64,000 nucleotides of DNA from Bradyrhizobium roseum (GCF_030413175.1 NZ_CP129212.1:5804450-5868449), one strand, 5' to 3'; shown: positions 36,400-45,335, counted from the stretch's first letter. Notes: generated by a model not told the origin, from the sequence alone. Translations and numbers: made by a program.

Positions 36400-37321
36400 C
36401 GACAAACTCCCGCTTCTGATCGACGGGATCCGCTACCTGCATGGCGTAATAACCGTCAAGCTGGCCGATCTGACACCAGAACAGCACCTGGTTGTTGCTC
36501 TCCAGCCTGGCCAGCGTGCGCGGCGTCGCATCAAGCTCGAGGACCTGCCCTACATGAAATTTCGCGACGTCGCCGAGCGGGAGTGTGCGCTGTTCGAGGA
36601 CCGCGCTCAACGTCACCTCGGTTCGGTGGACCTCGCTCTCCATTTGCTCTCGCCAGTTCGGATCGGCCGCCCTGCCGTCGCTGACGACGACATGGGCGAG
36701 CTTTTGCCGCAGCGGGTTGAGCGCGGAATGAGGTATGATGAGGAACATCTGCCCACCGCGGAAAAGCGCCTGCAGCATGATGTTCGCACAGATCGACATG
36801 TTGCCGCTTCGACCGATCGCCAGCGATGCCATGGCGGTTTCGACCCGCTCCAGCGTGAAGGTGACCTCCGATATCGCCGCGAATGCCGATTGCAGCGCCT
36901 TCGCAAAGCGTTCGAACAGCACCTGTACCAGTCGGAGCTCGATATTGGAGAACGACCGCTCGACGTCGATCGGCGGCTCGGCGCCGTCGGAGCCGAACAG
37001 CGCCTCGACCATCGTGAATACGAAATCACCATCGAGCATGATGAGAATCCGGGTGTCCCACTGCTCGGCATAGTAAACCGCGGCGACGGCGTTGGCCTCA
37101 TATTCCTTGATGATGTCTCCGACCCGTCCATTGCTGATGCCGCTGACGGAAAAAAAGCACGGCGTCCCGGCCATTGGTTGCAGGCTATCCGTGCATGTCG
37201 CGGCCATGCGATCGAAGATCACATTGAGCATCGGCATGCGATCGATCGATATGCCTGCTGCATCGAGCAGGTAGTTCGGCAGGCGCTTCTGCTGCTCGAC
37301 GCCGATCTCGTCCGTCATCAT
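36380..37321 (-). CDS. fliM: Flagellar motor switch protein FliM
   Basis: This 313-residue protein has FliM middle and C-terminal SpoA-like parts (VERSFSNIELRLVQVLFERF; GDVAKFHVGQVLELDATP). It forms most of the C-ring wall. The usual N-terminal CheY-binding motif (LSQxEIDxLL) is not evident in MTDEIGVEQQKRLPNYLLD. The ATG overlaps the motA stop as ATGA. Confidence 0.9.
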   Translation of the reverse strand: MMTDEIGVEQQKRLPNYLLDAAGISIDRMPMLNVIFDRMAATCTDSLQPMAGTPCFFSVSGISNGRVGDIIKEYEANAVAAVYYAEQWDTRILIMLDGDFVFTMVEALFGSDGAEPPIDVERSFSNIELRLVQVLFERFAKALQSAFAAISEVTFTLERVETAMASLAIGRSGNMSICANIMLQALFRGGQMFLIIPHSALNPLRQKLAHVVVSDGRAADPNWREQMESEVHRTEVTLSAVLEQRTLPLGDVAKFHVGQVLELDATPRTLARLESNNQVLFWCQIGQLDGYYAMQVADPVDQKREFVDDILSR

Positions 37322-38217
37322 GCCCGTGCAGCCTTCGGTTCGGGTTCGACTGCGGCGGATTTGGCCGGCCCAGCGATCGTCTCATTCTCCACGACGTCGA
37401 TGGACGGCCGCTCGGCCCCTGCAATCATCTTGCGGCCGTGCTCCACCGCGATTTGCGGCATGGCGCCGTTCATGAAGGCGAGCAGGGTCTGCTTGACGAT
37501 GATGTAAGGCCGGCAGCGTTTCTCGCGCGTCATTTTGACCTTCAGCGCGAACGGCGCAATAATGCCATAAGACAAGAAAATGCCGGCGAACGTACCGACC
37601 AGGGCAGCGCCGATGTAGCCGCCCAGAAGCTTCGGAGATTGATCGAGCGCCCCCATGGCCTTGATGACGCCGAGCACCGCGGCGACGATTCCCAACGCCG
37701 GCAACGCCTCCGCCACCACGACCAGGGCGTTATAGGGAGCGAGCTTGCTCTTCACAATGGTATGGATCTCCTCGTCCATCAACGCCTCGATCTCGTGCGT
37801 GCGGGCGTTCCCCATGATGATCAGGCGGACGTAGTCGCAGACGAAGTGCAGGAGCGCATGGTCCGCAAGCACACTGGGAAATGCCTTGAAGATTTCGGAG
37901 GAGGATGGGTCGTCGATGTGCGCCTCGACCTCATTGCGACCCTTGCCGCGCAGCTCGCGCATCAAGGCGTGAAGCGCTCCGAGCAGATCGAGATAATAGC
38001 GCTCGCTGGGCACCGCCCCGGTCAGGGCCTGGACCATCGCAAGCCCCGTGTCCACGATGACCTTCCAGGGATTGGCAACGATGAAGGTCCCAACCGCCGT
38101 ACCGACGATAATCACGAATTCCCACGGCTGCATCAGTACGGCCAGATGCCCGCCCATGGCGGCGAATCCGCCGAGCAATGCGGCAATCGTGATGAGGATC
38201 CCCACGAGACTGACCAA
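37318..38217 (-). CDS. motA: Flagellar motor stator protein MotA
   Basis: This 299-residue protein has four membrane helices and MotA sequence (GGFAAMGGHLAVLMQPWEFV; PALGIVAAVLGVIKAMGALD). With MotB it forms the ion channel. The start is TTG, supported by GGAG 7 nt upstream. It heads the unit motA-fliM-(small protein)-fliN-fliG-flhB, divergent from the DUF1217 gene. Confidence 0.93.
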   Translation of the reverse strand: MVSLVGILITIAALLGGFAAMGGHLAVLMQPWEFVIIVGTAVGTFIVANPWKVIVDTGLAMVQALTGAVPSERYYLDLLGALHALMRELRGKGRNEVEAHIDDPSSSEIFKAFPSVLADHALLHFVCDYVRLIIMGNARTHEIEALMDEEIHTIVKSKLAPYNALVVVAEALPALGIVAAVLGVIKAMGALDQSPKLLGGYIGAALVGTFAGIFLSYGIIAPFALKVKMTREKRCRPYIIVKQTLLAFMNGAMPQIAVEHGRKMIAGAERPSIDVVENETIAGPAKSAAVEPEPKAARA

Positions 38218-38356
38218 CGCGTCGCTCCATTGCAGATTCTATTGTGGATATCTATTCGGCGACGCTTGCGCGAAGCTGGCTTCCCGCCCGCCAGCCCCGC
38301 GCAAGCTATTCCCGGCAGTCTGGCGCGACGTCGCAACGGCCGAAGGGGCGCGGGTC
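38218..38356. promoter_or_regulatory. Divergent promoter region between motA and the DUF1217 gene
   Basis: This 139-bp gap separates two divergent flagellar units (motA leftwards, DUF1217-flgF-fliI rightwards) and must hold both promoters. I could not assign exact -10/-35 boxes by eye; a shared activator site such as one for LafR would fit. Confidence 0.45.
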
Positions 38357-39142
38357 ATGCTGTCCACGATCGCGGACTACCGGAGAATATCGAAAGATAT
38401 GACCCGGTCGCTGTCGCTCACCGCCAGAAAGCCGGATGTCAGCCGCGAAACCGCATACTACCTGGCGAATATCGGCAAGATCACCAGCATCGACGATTTC
38501 CTGAAGGACTATCGGCTCTTCTCTTATGCGATGAAGGCCCACGGGCTGAACGACATGACCTACGCCAAGGCGTTCATGCGCAAAGTGCTGACCGAGGGCG
38601 TTTCCAACAGCAACAGCTTCGCCAACAAGCTGTCGGACTCCCGCTACCGGGACTTCGCGAAGACGTTCAATTTCGAATTGCTCGGCAGCAGGGCCACCCA
38701 GACCAGCGCGGCGCAGACCGGTACGGCGACCCTGTTTGTTCAGCAGACGATGGAGGAGAACGCCGGGGACCAGAACGAGGGCGTGCGCCTCGCGCTCTAT
38801 TTCACGCGCAAGGCGGCCTCGATCAAGGGTCCCTTTCAGATTCTCGCGGACAAGGCACTGACGCAGGTCGTGCAAACGGCCCTTGGCCTGTCCCCGAACA
38901 TCAGCGCAGCCGATATCGACAAGCAGGCCTCGCTGCTGTCGAAGCTCGTCGACTTTTCCGACTTTCAGGATCCGGCAAAGGTCAGCCGCTTCGCGCAGCG
39001 CTTTGCGGCCATGTGGGATGCCAGCCAGGCCAGCAACAACGCCTCGAGCAACCCCTCACTGATTCTGCTCGGCGCGGCGACGCCGGCCGGGCTGGATTCC
39101 GACATGCTAACAAAACTGCAGACGCTTCGGCTCGGAAGGTAG
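38357..39142 (+). CDS. DUF1217 flagellar-locus protein
   Basis: This 261-residue protein fits the DUF1217 family found in rhizobial flagellar loci (DFLKDYRLFSYAMKAHGLND; KLSDSRYRDFAKTFNFELL; ALYFTRKAASIKGPFQILAD). No signal peptide is evident. I use the ATG at 38357, where conserved sequence begins. It is 4 nt upstream of flgF. Its job is unknown; export as a hook or filament related protein has been considered for relatives. Confidence 0.78.
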   Translation: MLSTIADYRRISKDMTRSLSLTARKPDVSRETAYYLANIGKITSIDDFLKDYRLFSYAMKAHGLNDMTYAKAFMRKVLTEGVSNSNSFANKLSDSRYRDFAKTFNFELLGSRATQTSAAQTGTATLFVQQTMEENAGDQNEGVRLALYFTRKAASIKGPFQILADKALTQVVQTALGLSPNISAADIDKQASLLSKLVDFSDFQDPAKVSRFAQRFAAMWDASQASNNASSNPSLILLGAATPAGLDSDMLTKLQTLRLGR

Positions 39143-39146
39143 CAAC

Positions 39147-39875
39147 ATGCAATCGGCCCTCTACGTCGGACTATCAGCACAGGTCGCGCTTGAAAAGCGG
39201 CTGCAGACGATCGCCAACAACGTCGCCAACGTCAACACGTCCGGCTTCCGCACCGACGTGGTGAAGTTCGAGACGGTGCTGTCGCGTGCCGGTGCCAGCC
39301 CCGTTGCATTCTCCTCGCCTGGCAACAACATCATCTCGCGCGAGGCCGGCAACGTGACCGAGACCGGCAATCCTCTCGATGTCGCGGTGGTAGGACAAGG
39401 TTTTGTGGCCTTCGCCGGCCCGAACGGCACCGTCTATACGCGCGATGGCCGCCTGCAGATCGCTCCCAATGGTGACCTGCAGACGGTGACCGGCTTTCCG
39501 GTGGTCGATTCGGGCGGTGCGCAAATCACGGTCGATCCCAACGGCGGACCGCTATCGATCGCCCGCAATGGAGCGATTACGCAGGATGGCAACGAGGTCG
39601 GTACGCTGGGCCTTTTCAACATACCTGCTGACGCCAATCTCGACCGTTACGGCAATTCCGGCGTCATTCCTGATCGCCCCGCCACCGCCATTGTCGACTA
39701 CACCCGGGACGGCTTCCGGCAGAGCTATGTGGAGGGATCGGGCGCCAACCCGATGCTTGAACTGACCAGGCTGATCTCGGCGTCGCGCGCCTTCGAGGGC
39801 ACGAACTCGCTGATGGAGGGCACCGAAAGCTCCCTGCAAAACGCAATCCGGACACTGGGCGAACCGGGCAAGTAA
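39147..39875 (+). CDS. flgF: Flagellar proximal rod protein FlgF
   Basis: This 242-residue protein has rod-protein ends (LQTIANNVANVNTSGFRTDV; MLELTRLISASRAFEGTNSL) and FlgF-type middle (GQGFVAFAGPNGTVYTRDGR). It lies between the DUF1217 gene and fliI, away from the other rod genes, a common rhizobial order. Confidence 0.94.
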   Translation: MQSALYVGLSAQVALEKRLQTIANNVANVNTSGFRTDVVKFETVLSRAGASPVAFSSPGNNIISREAGNVTETGNPLDVAVVGQGFVAFAGPNGTVYTRDGRLQIAPNGDLQTVTGFPVVDSGGAQITVDPNGGPLSIARNGAITQDGNEVGTLGLFNIPADANLDRYGNSGVIPDRPATAIVDYTRDGFRQSYVEGSGANPMLELTRLISASRAFEGTNSLMEGTESSLQNAIRTLGEPGK

Positions 39876-39921
39876 CCTGCAAGAGAGCTCGCCGGTTACG
39901 CTGTGACATTGGGAAATTTCC

Positions 39922-41247
39922 TTGAACGCTCTCCGGCAACTTGAATGGGCGCTGCTGGAGCTGCAGCAGAACATTCCCCTCGCAAGCGTCAGCGGCGCGA
40001 TTTCCGAAATTGCGCCGACGCATTTTCGCGTGTCGGGCCTGTCGCGCTTTGTCAGGCTCGGTGAACTCATCGGAGTCAATTCGGCAGGGCGCCCGCAGAT
40101 CGGCGAAGTGGTCCGGATCGACAGCGACGGCATCGTCGCAAAGCCATTCGATCGGCAGTTCGGGGGCGGACTTGGCTCGGCGGCATACCGGATGCCGCCA
40201 CTGTCATTCGCGCCCGATCCCAGCTGGAAAGGCCGCGTCATCAACGCCCTTGGCGCCCCGCTGGACGGAGGCGCTCCCCTGGTGCCGGGATCACGCGCCG
40301 TTTCGGCAGAGGCAGAACCGCCGCCGGCCATGAAAAGAGCGCGCGTCCACAAACCGTTGCGCACCGGCGTCCGCGTCATCGATCTGTTTGCGCCGATCTG
40401 CGCAGGCCAGCGGGTCGGCATCTTCGCCGGCTCGGGCGTCGGAAAATCAACACTGCTTGCGATGCTCGCCCGCAGCGAGGGGTTCGACACCGTGGTCCTG
40501 GCGCTGGTCGGCGAGCGCGGCCGGGAAGTCCGCGAATTCATCGAGGACGTACTCGGTCACAACCGCGCCCGCACCATCACCATCGTATCGACGGGCGATG
40601 AAAGCCCGATGATGCGGAGGTTGGCGCCGAAGACCGCCATGACGGTCGCCGAGTATTTCCGCGATCGCGGCGAATCAGTCCTGCTGGTCGTCGACTCGAT
40701 CACCCGGTATGCCCACGCCGCCCGTGAAGTCGCCCTGGCCGCGGGAGAGCCTGCGGTCGCACGGGGCTACGCCCCGACCGTGTTCACCGATCTGCCGCGC
40801 CTGCTCGAGCGAGCCGGACCCGGCGAGGAAGGGTCCGGCGCGATTACCGGCATTTTTTCGGTGCTGGTCGACGGCGACGACCACAATGAGCCGATTGCCG
40901 ACACGATTCGAAGCACGCTCGATGGGCACATCGTGCTCAGCCGGCACATTGCCGATCAGGCGCGCTATCCCGCGGTGGACGTTCTCGCCTCGATCTCACG
41001 CCTGGCGCATTGCGTCTGGGATCCCGAAGAACGCGAGCTGGTCAGCAAGCTGCGCGCCATGATCGCCAGATACGAAGACACGCGCGACCTTCGCTTGATG
41101 GGCGGATATCAGCCGGGACGCGACACCAGCCTCGACCAATCGGTCGAGATCGTGCCGAAGATCTACGCTGCGATGAGACAGGATGCTTCCGCTGCGCCAA
41201 GCGCCGACCCGTTTCGCGAATTGCGGGACATGATGAAGGGTAGCTGA
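39922..41247 (+). CDS. fliI: Flagellar export ATPase FliI
   Basis: This 441-residue cytoplasmic ATPase has Walker A GSGVGKST (170-177), a Walker B strand LLVVDSITRYAHA (about 254-266) and the F1-beta-like segment DQARYPAVDVLASISRL. It drives unfolding and delivery of export substrates with FliH and FliJ. The start appears to be TTG at 39922 with GGGAAA upstream. It is the last gene on the right side of the flagellar locus. Confidence 0.94.
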   Translation: MNALRQLEWALLELQQNIPLASVSGAISEIAPTHFRVSGLSRFVRLGELIGVNSAGRPQIGEVVRIDSDGIVAKPFDRQFGGGLGSAAYRMPPLSFAPDPSWKGRVINALGAPLDGGAPLVPGSRAVSAEAEPPPAMKRARVHKPLRTGVRVIDLFAPICAGQRVGIFAGSGVGKSTLLAMLARSEGFDTVVLALVGERGREVREFIEDVLGHNRARTITIVSTGDESPMMRRLAPKTAMTVAEYFRDRGESVLLVVDSITRYAHAAREVALAAGEPAVARGYAPTVFTDLPRLLERAGPGEEGSGAITGIFSVLVDGDDHNEPIADTIRSTLDGHIVLSRHIADQARYPAVDVLASISRLAHCVWDPEERELVSKLRAMIARYEDTRDLRLMGGYQPGRDTSLDQSVEIVPKIYAAMRQDASAAPSADPFRELRDMMKGS

Positions 41248-41762
41248 CCAGCGATACGAAAGCTTCCCTCGCCGACGCCGCAAGCCGCAATACAACCTTC
41301 GCACGCAATATTGAAAAGTTCTCCGACCCGGAAAGGTCGACGGCGCAGTCATAGATGATTGACGCGTTTGCGTGCATCACATCGAACAGCCGGACAGCCG
41401 TGAGAACGATCACACTTCAGCATGCCGCTATATCCGTGCGGGATTAGCGCACACGCAACATCTGTTAAAAATGCAGTTCGGCTTGAACGCTGTGAACGAC
41501 TCTCACGACAGGTAGTGTCCTGAAGAGTCTCTACTTGCTTTTCAGAGGAAGCTGCTTCATCGTTCACCGAACAGAAGTGTCGCTCGCCTGAAATTCGCCA
41601 GAGGCTTCGGTTGAAGATTTCCGATCCATCGTTCGGCAGTGGTGACGACTGTGGCTCCCGCTCAACGAGGCTGCAATCAGCATGTTGCGATCAGCGCACG
41701 GGAGGTAGCCGATCTCGGCGTCGGGACGCGGTGTGCCGGACATGAAGCGAGATAGATAGGTC
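41248..41762. other. Intergenic region upstream of the second MarR-type gene
   Basis: This 515-bp gap holds no convincing coding sequence. It should contain the end of the fliI transcript and the promoter of the Cys-tailed MarR gene. I see no terminator hairpin with a T-tract after fliI. Confidence 0.45.
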
Positions 41763-42398
41763 ATGCCGTTGAATCGCGAAGCCGTTGAGCTGCTGATTCA
41801 GGCGGCGAGAGCTTGGTACTTCGAAGGCGATCAACACGGCTTGCGCGATCGGGAATGGATGGCGCTGCGATTTCTGGGGCGTGCCAACAGGTTTTCGCGG
41901 ACTCCGACCGCGCTGGCCGGTTTCATCGGCGCCACCAAGACCACGGCATCGCAGATCGTGAAGACCCTCGAAAGCAAGTCCTATCTGGTGAGAAAACCCT
42001 CGCGCGAAGACAAGCGCTCGGTCGTGCTCTGCGTCACCGCCCAAGGCGAAAAGTGTCTGAGCCAGCACGATCCGATCAACCATGTGTTGAACGCGGTCAA
42101 CGCACTCGGGGCCGAGGAATGCGCCAGGCTGCGCAGCTCCCTTACGAGGATCATGAATCACCTCGACTCGACACATCAGCGTCTCAATGCCAGCACCTGC
42201 CGGGATTGCATGTTTCTTGCCGAACGTGGCCCGGGCCCCGCAAAGGGACGCACGAGCGCTGAATTCATGTGCCGGCTTTATCGGGCTCCTATCTCGCTCG
42301 AAGAGACCGAGCTGCTCTGCACGAACTTTGAACACACCCGAGACCGTCCGAGAATCGACGAACACCTCGACGGCGAGCGCGTCGCGGACGGGGGATAA
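41763..42398 (+). CDS. MarR-family regulator with four-cysteine C-terminal tail (paralogue 2)
   Basis: This 211-residue paralogue of the gene at 4420 shares nearly all of residues 25-48 (HGLRDREWMALRFL, RANRFSRTP) and the wing (EDKRSVVLCVT). The tail repeats the four cysteines as Cys146, Cys149, Cys170 and Cys186 (C-x2-C-x20-C-x15-C) within TCRDCMF, TSAEFMCR and ETELLCTNFEH; extra cysteines lie at 90, 98 and 120. A longer C-terminus (192-211) is unique to this copy. It marks the right border of the flagellar locus. Metal or redox sensing is inferred from the tail only. Confidence 0.8.
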   Translation: MPLNREAVELLIQAARAWYFEGDQHGLRDREWMALRFLGRANRFSRTPTALAGFIGATKTTASQIVKTLESKSYLVRKPSREDKRSVVLCVTAQGEKCLSQHDPINHVLNAVNALGAEECARLRSSLTRIMNHLDSTHQRLNASTCRDCMFLAERGPGPAKGRTSAEFMCRLYRAPISLEETELLCTNFEHTRDRPRIDEHLDGERVADGG

Positions 42399-42599
42399 TT
42401 CCTGCCGTTTCGAACGCGGCCGCCGTCGCGACCGCCACCATCTCAAAACTTCGAAAACAACCCCATGCAAAGTAGCGGACGACCGCCGACTTGCGGGACG
42501 GCGGCTTGACACGTCGGGCAAATCAGCGGCATTGGTCCATCATCCAGCGATCTCGTAGAACGACGCTGCCTCTCGGAACAAGCGAGCGATCAACAGCTT

Positions 42600-42709
42600 C
42601 ATGATCCCGTTAGCCGAACGGAGACTCTTGACGAAAGCCGGAAGGGTGGAAATGTCCTGACGTCGAGCTGGAGCGCGCCAGCCTTGCGGCCCAGACCTTC
42701 GATCTCGGC
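42600..42709 (-). pseudogene. Fragment of a short-chain dehydrogenase gene, frameshifted
   Basis: From 42709 the minus strand reads AEIEGLGRKAGALQLDV and then, in another frame from about 42660, DISTLPAFVKSLR. Joined by a frameshift, these match the beta3-alpha region of SDR oxidoreductases. The Rossmann glycine motif and the catalytic YxxxK are missing, so it is a remnant, cut off next to the antiporter gene end. Confidence 0.42.
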
Positions 42710-42721
42710 AAGGATGGAGGT

Positions 42722-43999
42722 TCATTGAGGGCTCGTCAGTTTCCTCGCTTCTGCTGATGCGACGCCAGTTTTGTTACGCCGATCAATCATCCGCATGACC
42801 GGTGTCACGGTGGCGCCATGCAGGAAGATTGAAATAAGCACCGTAAGGCACGCCGCGCTCCATACGAGCTCGGTTTCCTCAAAAGGGCCTTTCGGAAGTG
42901 CGTAGGCCAAGTAGTATATTGTTCCCAATCCACGAATGCCGAAAAAGCTAATAACGGCGCGCTCGGTTGTCGGACAATTTGTCCGCCATAGTGATATCCA
43001 ACCTGCAATGGGTCTCACAACGAATATTGCGAGGAGGGCATATCCCGCCGCGGTCCAGGTCAGTGCATCGAATATGCCGCCGCTCCAAAGCAAGCCACCA
43101 AATATGACGAGAGCAACCATCATCAGAATGCGCTCAAGCTGTTCGGCAAAATCATGAAGTGTTTGGTGGTAGTCGTGATTGCGTTCTGAAGCCCTCAGAG
43201 CCAATCCCGCGACAAATACCGATACGAAGCCGTAACCGTGCAACGCTTCGGTGACGCCGTAGACGGAAACGGTAATTCCAAGAGCAACAAACCCATCCCC
43301 AGTCCGCGACAGTTTCGCCCTGTTCGGCAGGCGGAACACGAGCCAGCCCAAGAGGTATCCCAGGCAAACGCCGACGCCCACCCCCACTGATAGACGCCAT
43401 ATAACTTCCACACCGAACCAGCGTAGCAACCAAGGCTCACCCGTTTGTCCTGCTTGAGCCAAGGCGATTGCGCACATGATGAAGGGGAAGGCCAATCCAT
43501 CGTTCAGTCCCGCTTCAGATGTCAACGCAAAGCGAGCTTCATCCTCCTTCCCTGTTTTTGGCGGGCCTACCTGAATGTCGCTCGCGAGAACCGGATCGGT
43601 GGGAGCAAGAGACGCGGCGAGAAGCAGAGCCGTTGCAATTCCCAAGCCCAACATCGCTTGCCCAAGTACTGCGAGCACGAAGATGGTGACCGGCATGGCG
43701 AGGCCCAATAAACGCCATGTCATCATCCACGAACGCCAACCGATTTTGCGATCGATCTTCAGCGCGGCTCCCATCAAAGAAATGATGACTACAAGTTCCG
43801 TGAAGCGTTCGGCAACCGGGAGGTTCGTCGCGAGATTGGGGACGGAGATGTCAAAGGGAGATGCGAAGATCGCCGCTCCGATGATCACGCAAAGGATAGG
43901 AAGCGATAGAGGCGCTTCTTTAAGGACCATTGGTAGCCACGCGGTCAAAAGCACGAGAGCGCCAAAACCAATTAATAAAACGATGTACGGTTCGACCAT
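42722..43999 (-). CDS. Cation/proton antiporter (CPA family, NhaP-like)
   Basis: This 425-residue protein has about 12 hydrophobic segments and antiporter motifs: LAASLAPTDPVLASDI in one helix and LTSEAGLNDGLAFPF in the next, matching the ion-binding ND region of NhaP-type exchangers. It should swap sodium or potassium for protons at the inner membrane. I use the ATG at 43999. Base use differs from its neighbours: 28 of 60 bases are G/C at 42901-42960, against 39 of 60 at 46201-46260. Together with the decayed integrase and tRNA-Lys to the right, this suggests it arrived by transfer. Confidence 0.85.
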   Translation of the reverse strand: MVEPYIVLLIGFGALVLLTAWLPMVLKEAPLSLPILCVIIGAAIFASPFDISVPNLATNLPVAERFTELVVIISLMGAALKIDRKIGWRSWMMTWRLLGLAMPVTIFVLAVLGQAMLGLGIATALLLAASLAPTDPVLASDIQVGPPKTGKEDEARFALTSEAGLNDGLAFPFIMCAIALAQAGQTGEPWLLRWFGVEVIWRLSVGVGVGVCLGYLLGWLVFRLPNRAKLSRTGDGFVALGITVSVYGVTEALHGYGFVSVFVAGLALRASERNHDYHQTLHDFAEQLERILMMVALVIFGGLLWSGGIFDALTWTAAGYALLAIFVVRPIAGWISLWRTNCPTTERAVISFFGIRGLGTIYYLAYALPKGPFEETELVWSAACLTVLISIFLHGATVTPVMRMIDRRNKTGVASAEARKLTSPQ

Positions 44000-44340
44000 C
44001 AGATAACTACCTGCGTGGGAGCGCCGTCCGCGCGTGCGACGTCGATGCAATTCGCCATGTGACCGGCTCGACCAGAACGCGCCGATAAAGGAATGGTTCG
44101 CTGAGTTTCGCGCAAGAGCGGCCCACCGGAACAGCTGTTCTCACAGCTGGGTCGGTCAGGAGAGGGTGCTGAGTCAATTGGAAACAGAGTAACGGCCCAA
44201 AGCAGAACTTTTCCTCGTGGTCAGTACTCGAAGTGACTATTTAGCACGAAACGGACCTGGCTGTCGTGCGGGGCGATGGATGCCGACGGAAACGTCGGGC
44301 AGCGGGAGCGTCGCCGCTATGCGAACGCTGCGATGACGGC
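44000..44340. other. Intergenic region left of the integrase remnant
   Basis: This stretch of about 340 bp upstream of the antiporter gene holds no clear gene. It should contain the antiporter promoter and, possibly, unrecognisable parts of the decayed integrase. Confidence 0.4.
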
Positions 44341-45089
44341 ATGCCGCCGTGCCTGGTTCGTCGGACAACGTGCAGAGGAAAGAGAGTGCCTGCGGTCAAC
44401 CCATTCTCAAAAATGGGACTGAGGGCGCGGGCGCCAGGACAGCCGATAAAGAGAAACGTCAACCGCGACCTGGGATGAACTGAGGGCTTTTCGCGCGAAA
44501 GCGAATGAACTTGGCTATCGATCCCTAGCAACGGCGGCGTTCGTTGCATGGGAGTGGCTCCAGAGAGAAGAACACGTATTTGGTGCTTTCCAGATTAGCC
44601 ACTATCGAACCCAGGGAGGGGCCAAACAGTGTCCGCATCGTTCATCCGAATAATGGTGAAGAAGCTGGGTGGCCGCTTGTCGATGAGACTGGCGAGAATG
44701 TTGTTTCCCGAATTGATGGCCGAATTGGACGAGATTAGGCGAACTGCCATGTCCGGCCTGGTCTTTCGGCACGACCACATGCACCGGAGATTGCCCATCC
44801 CGCTGCGATGATTACGGCGAAGCAAGATCTTCGCTATCTGCGGGAGGTCGTGGAAAAAATCGTTCGCGCAGCCGCCCTTCGGAAAGAGCTTTCGTTCGCC
44901 TCGTTCCGACATGGCGGCTTCACCGAGGGTGCCGACAGCGATCTCACGGACGCTGAACTTAGAGCCGCAGGCCGCCACCGGTCGCCGCGGCAGTTGCCGA
45001 CCTATGCAAGGCGCACACGAAAACAGCTCATTGCAGGCGTGAAGAAGCGGCGAGAGGAAAGAACGACGGCAGCCGGTTTGTCGGAATAG
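44340..45089 (+). pseudogene. Decayed tyrosine recombinase (phage/island integrase) with several frameshifts
   Basis: Pieces of one integrase lie in order in different frames: VNPFSKMGLRARAPGQ (from about 44395), WDELRAFRAKANELGYRSLA and VAWEWLQREEHVFGAFQIS (from 44469), PNSVRIVHPNNGEEAGWPLV (about 44620), LFPELMAELDEIRRT (about 44703) and a C-terminal part from 44808 with the catalytic patches FRHGG, AAGRH and LPTYA. At least three frameshifts separate them, so no working protein can be made. The gene points at the 3' end of tRNA-Lys 58 bp away, the usual place for an island integrase. Confidence 0.75.
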
Positions 45090-45146
45090 CGGCTCACCGC
45101 TTGTCGAAATGGCGGTCTCGCAGGGTCACCAAGTCCTTGAAAGGAT

Positions 45147-45222
45147 TGGTGGGCGCACCAGGGCTCGAACCTGGGACCCGATGATTAAGAGTCATCTGCT
45201 CTACCAACTGAGCTATGCGCCC
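45147..45222 (-). tRNA. tRNA-Lys (CTT anticodon)
   Basis: This 76-nt tRNA starts GGGCGCATAGCTCAG and has a 7-bp acceptor stem (GGGCGCA/TGCGCCC), anticodon loop CTCTTAA with CTT, the T-loop GGTTCGAGCC, discriminator A and an encoded CCA. Its 3' end faces the integrase remnant, so it is the likely attachment site. Confidence 0.97.
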
Positions 45223-45335
45223 GGATCTTGATCCGGAAGGTCCTTTGCAAGAGGGCGTCGTTTAGCAAAGCGATCCGGGGATGTCCAGCAAGTCCGGACC
45301 AGTTTTCCCGGGCTTCGGCGGATCGCCGGAACGAC

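Noticed and set aside
37438..39264. 608-codon plus-strand frame spanning motA and the DUF1217 gene
   Set aside because: It is antisense to motA and out of frame with the DUF1217 gene; the product has no recognisable features.
42399..45146. A second copy of the tRNA-Lys 3' end as island attachment repeat
   Set aside because: I looked for the sequence gggctcgaacc with its flanks to the left of the integrase remnant and did not find it by eye; the other end may be lost or outside the window.
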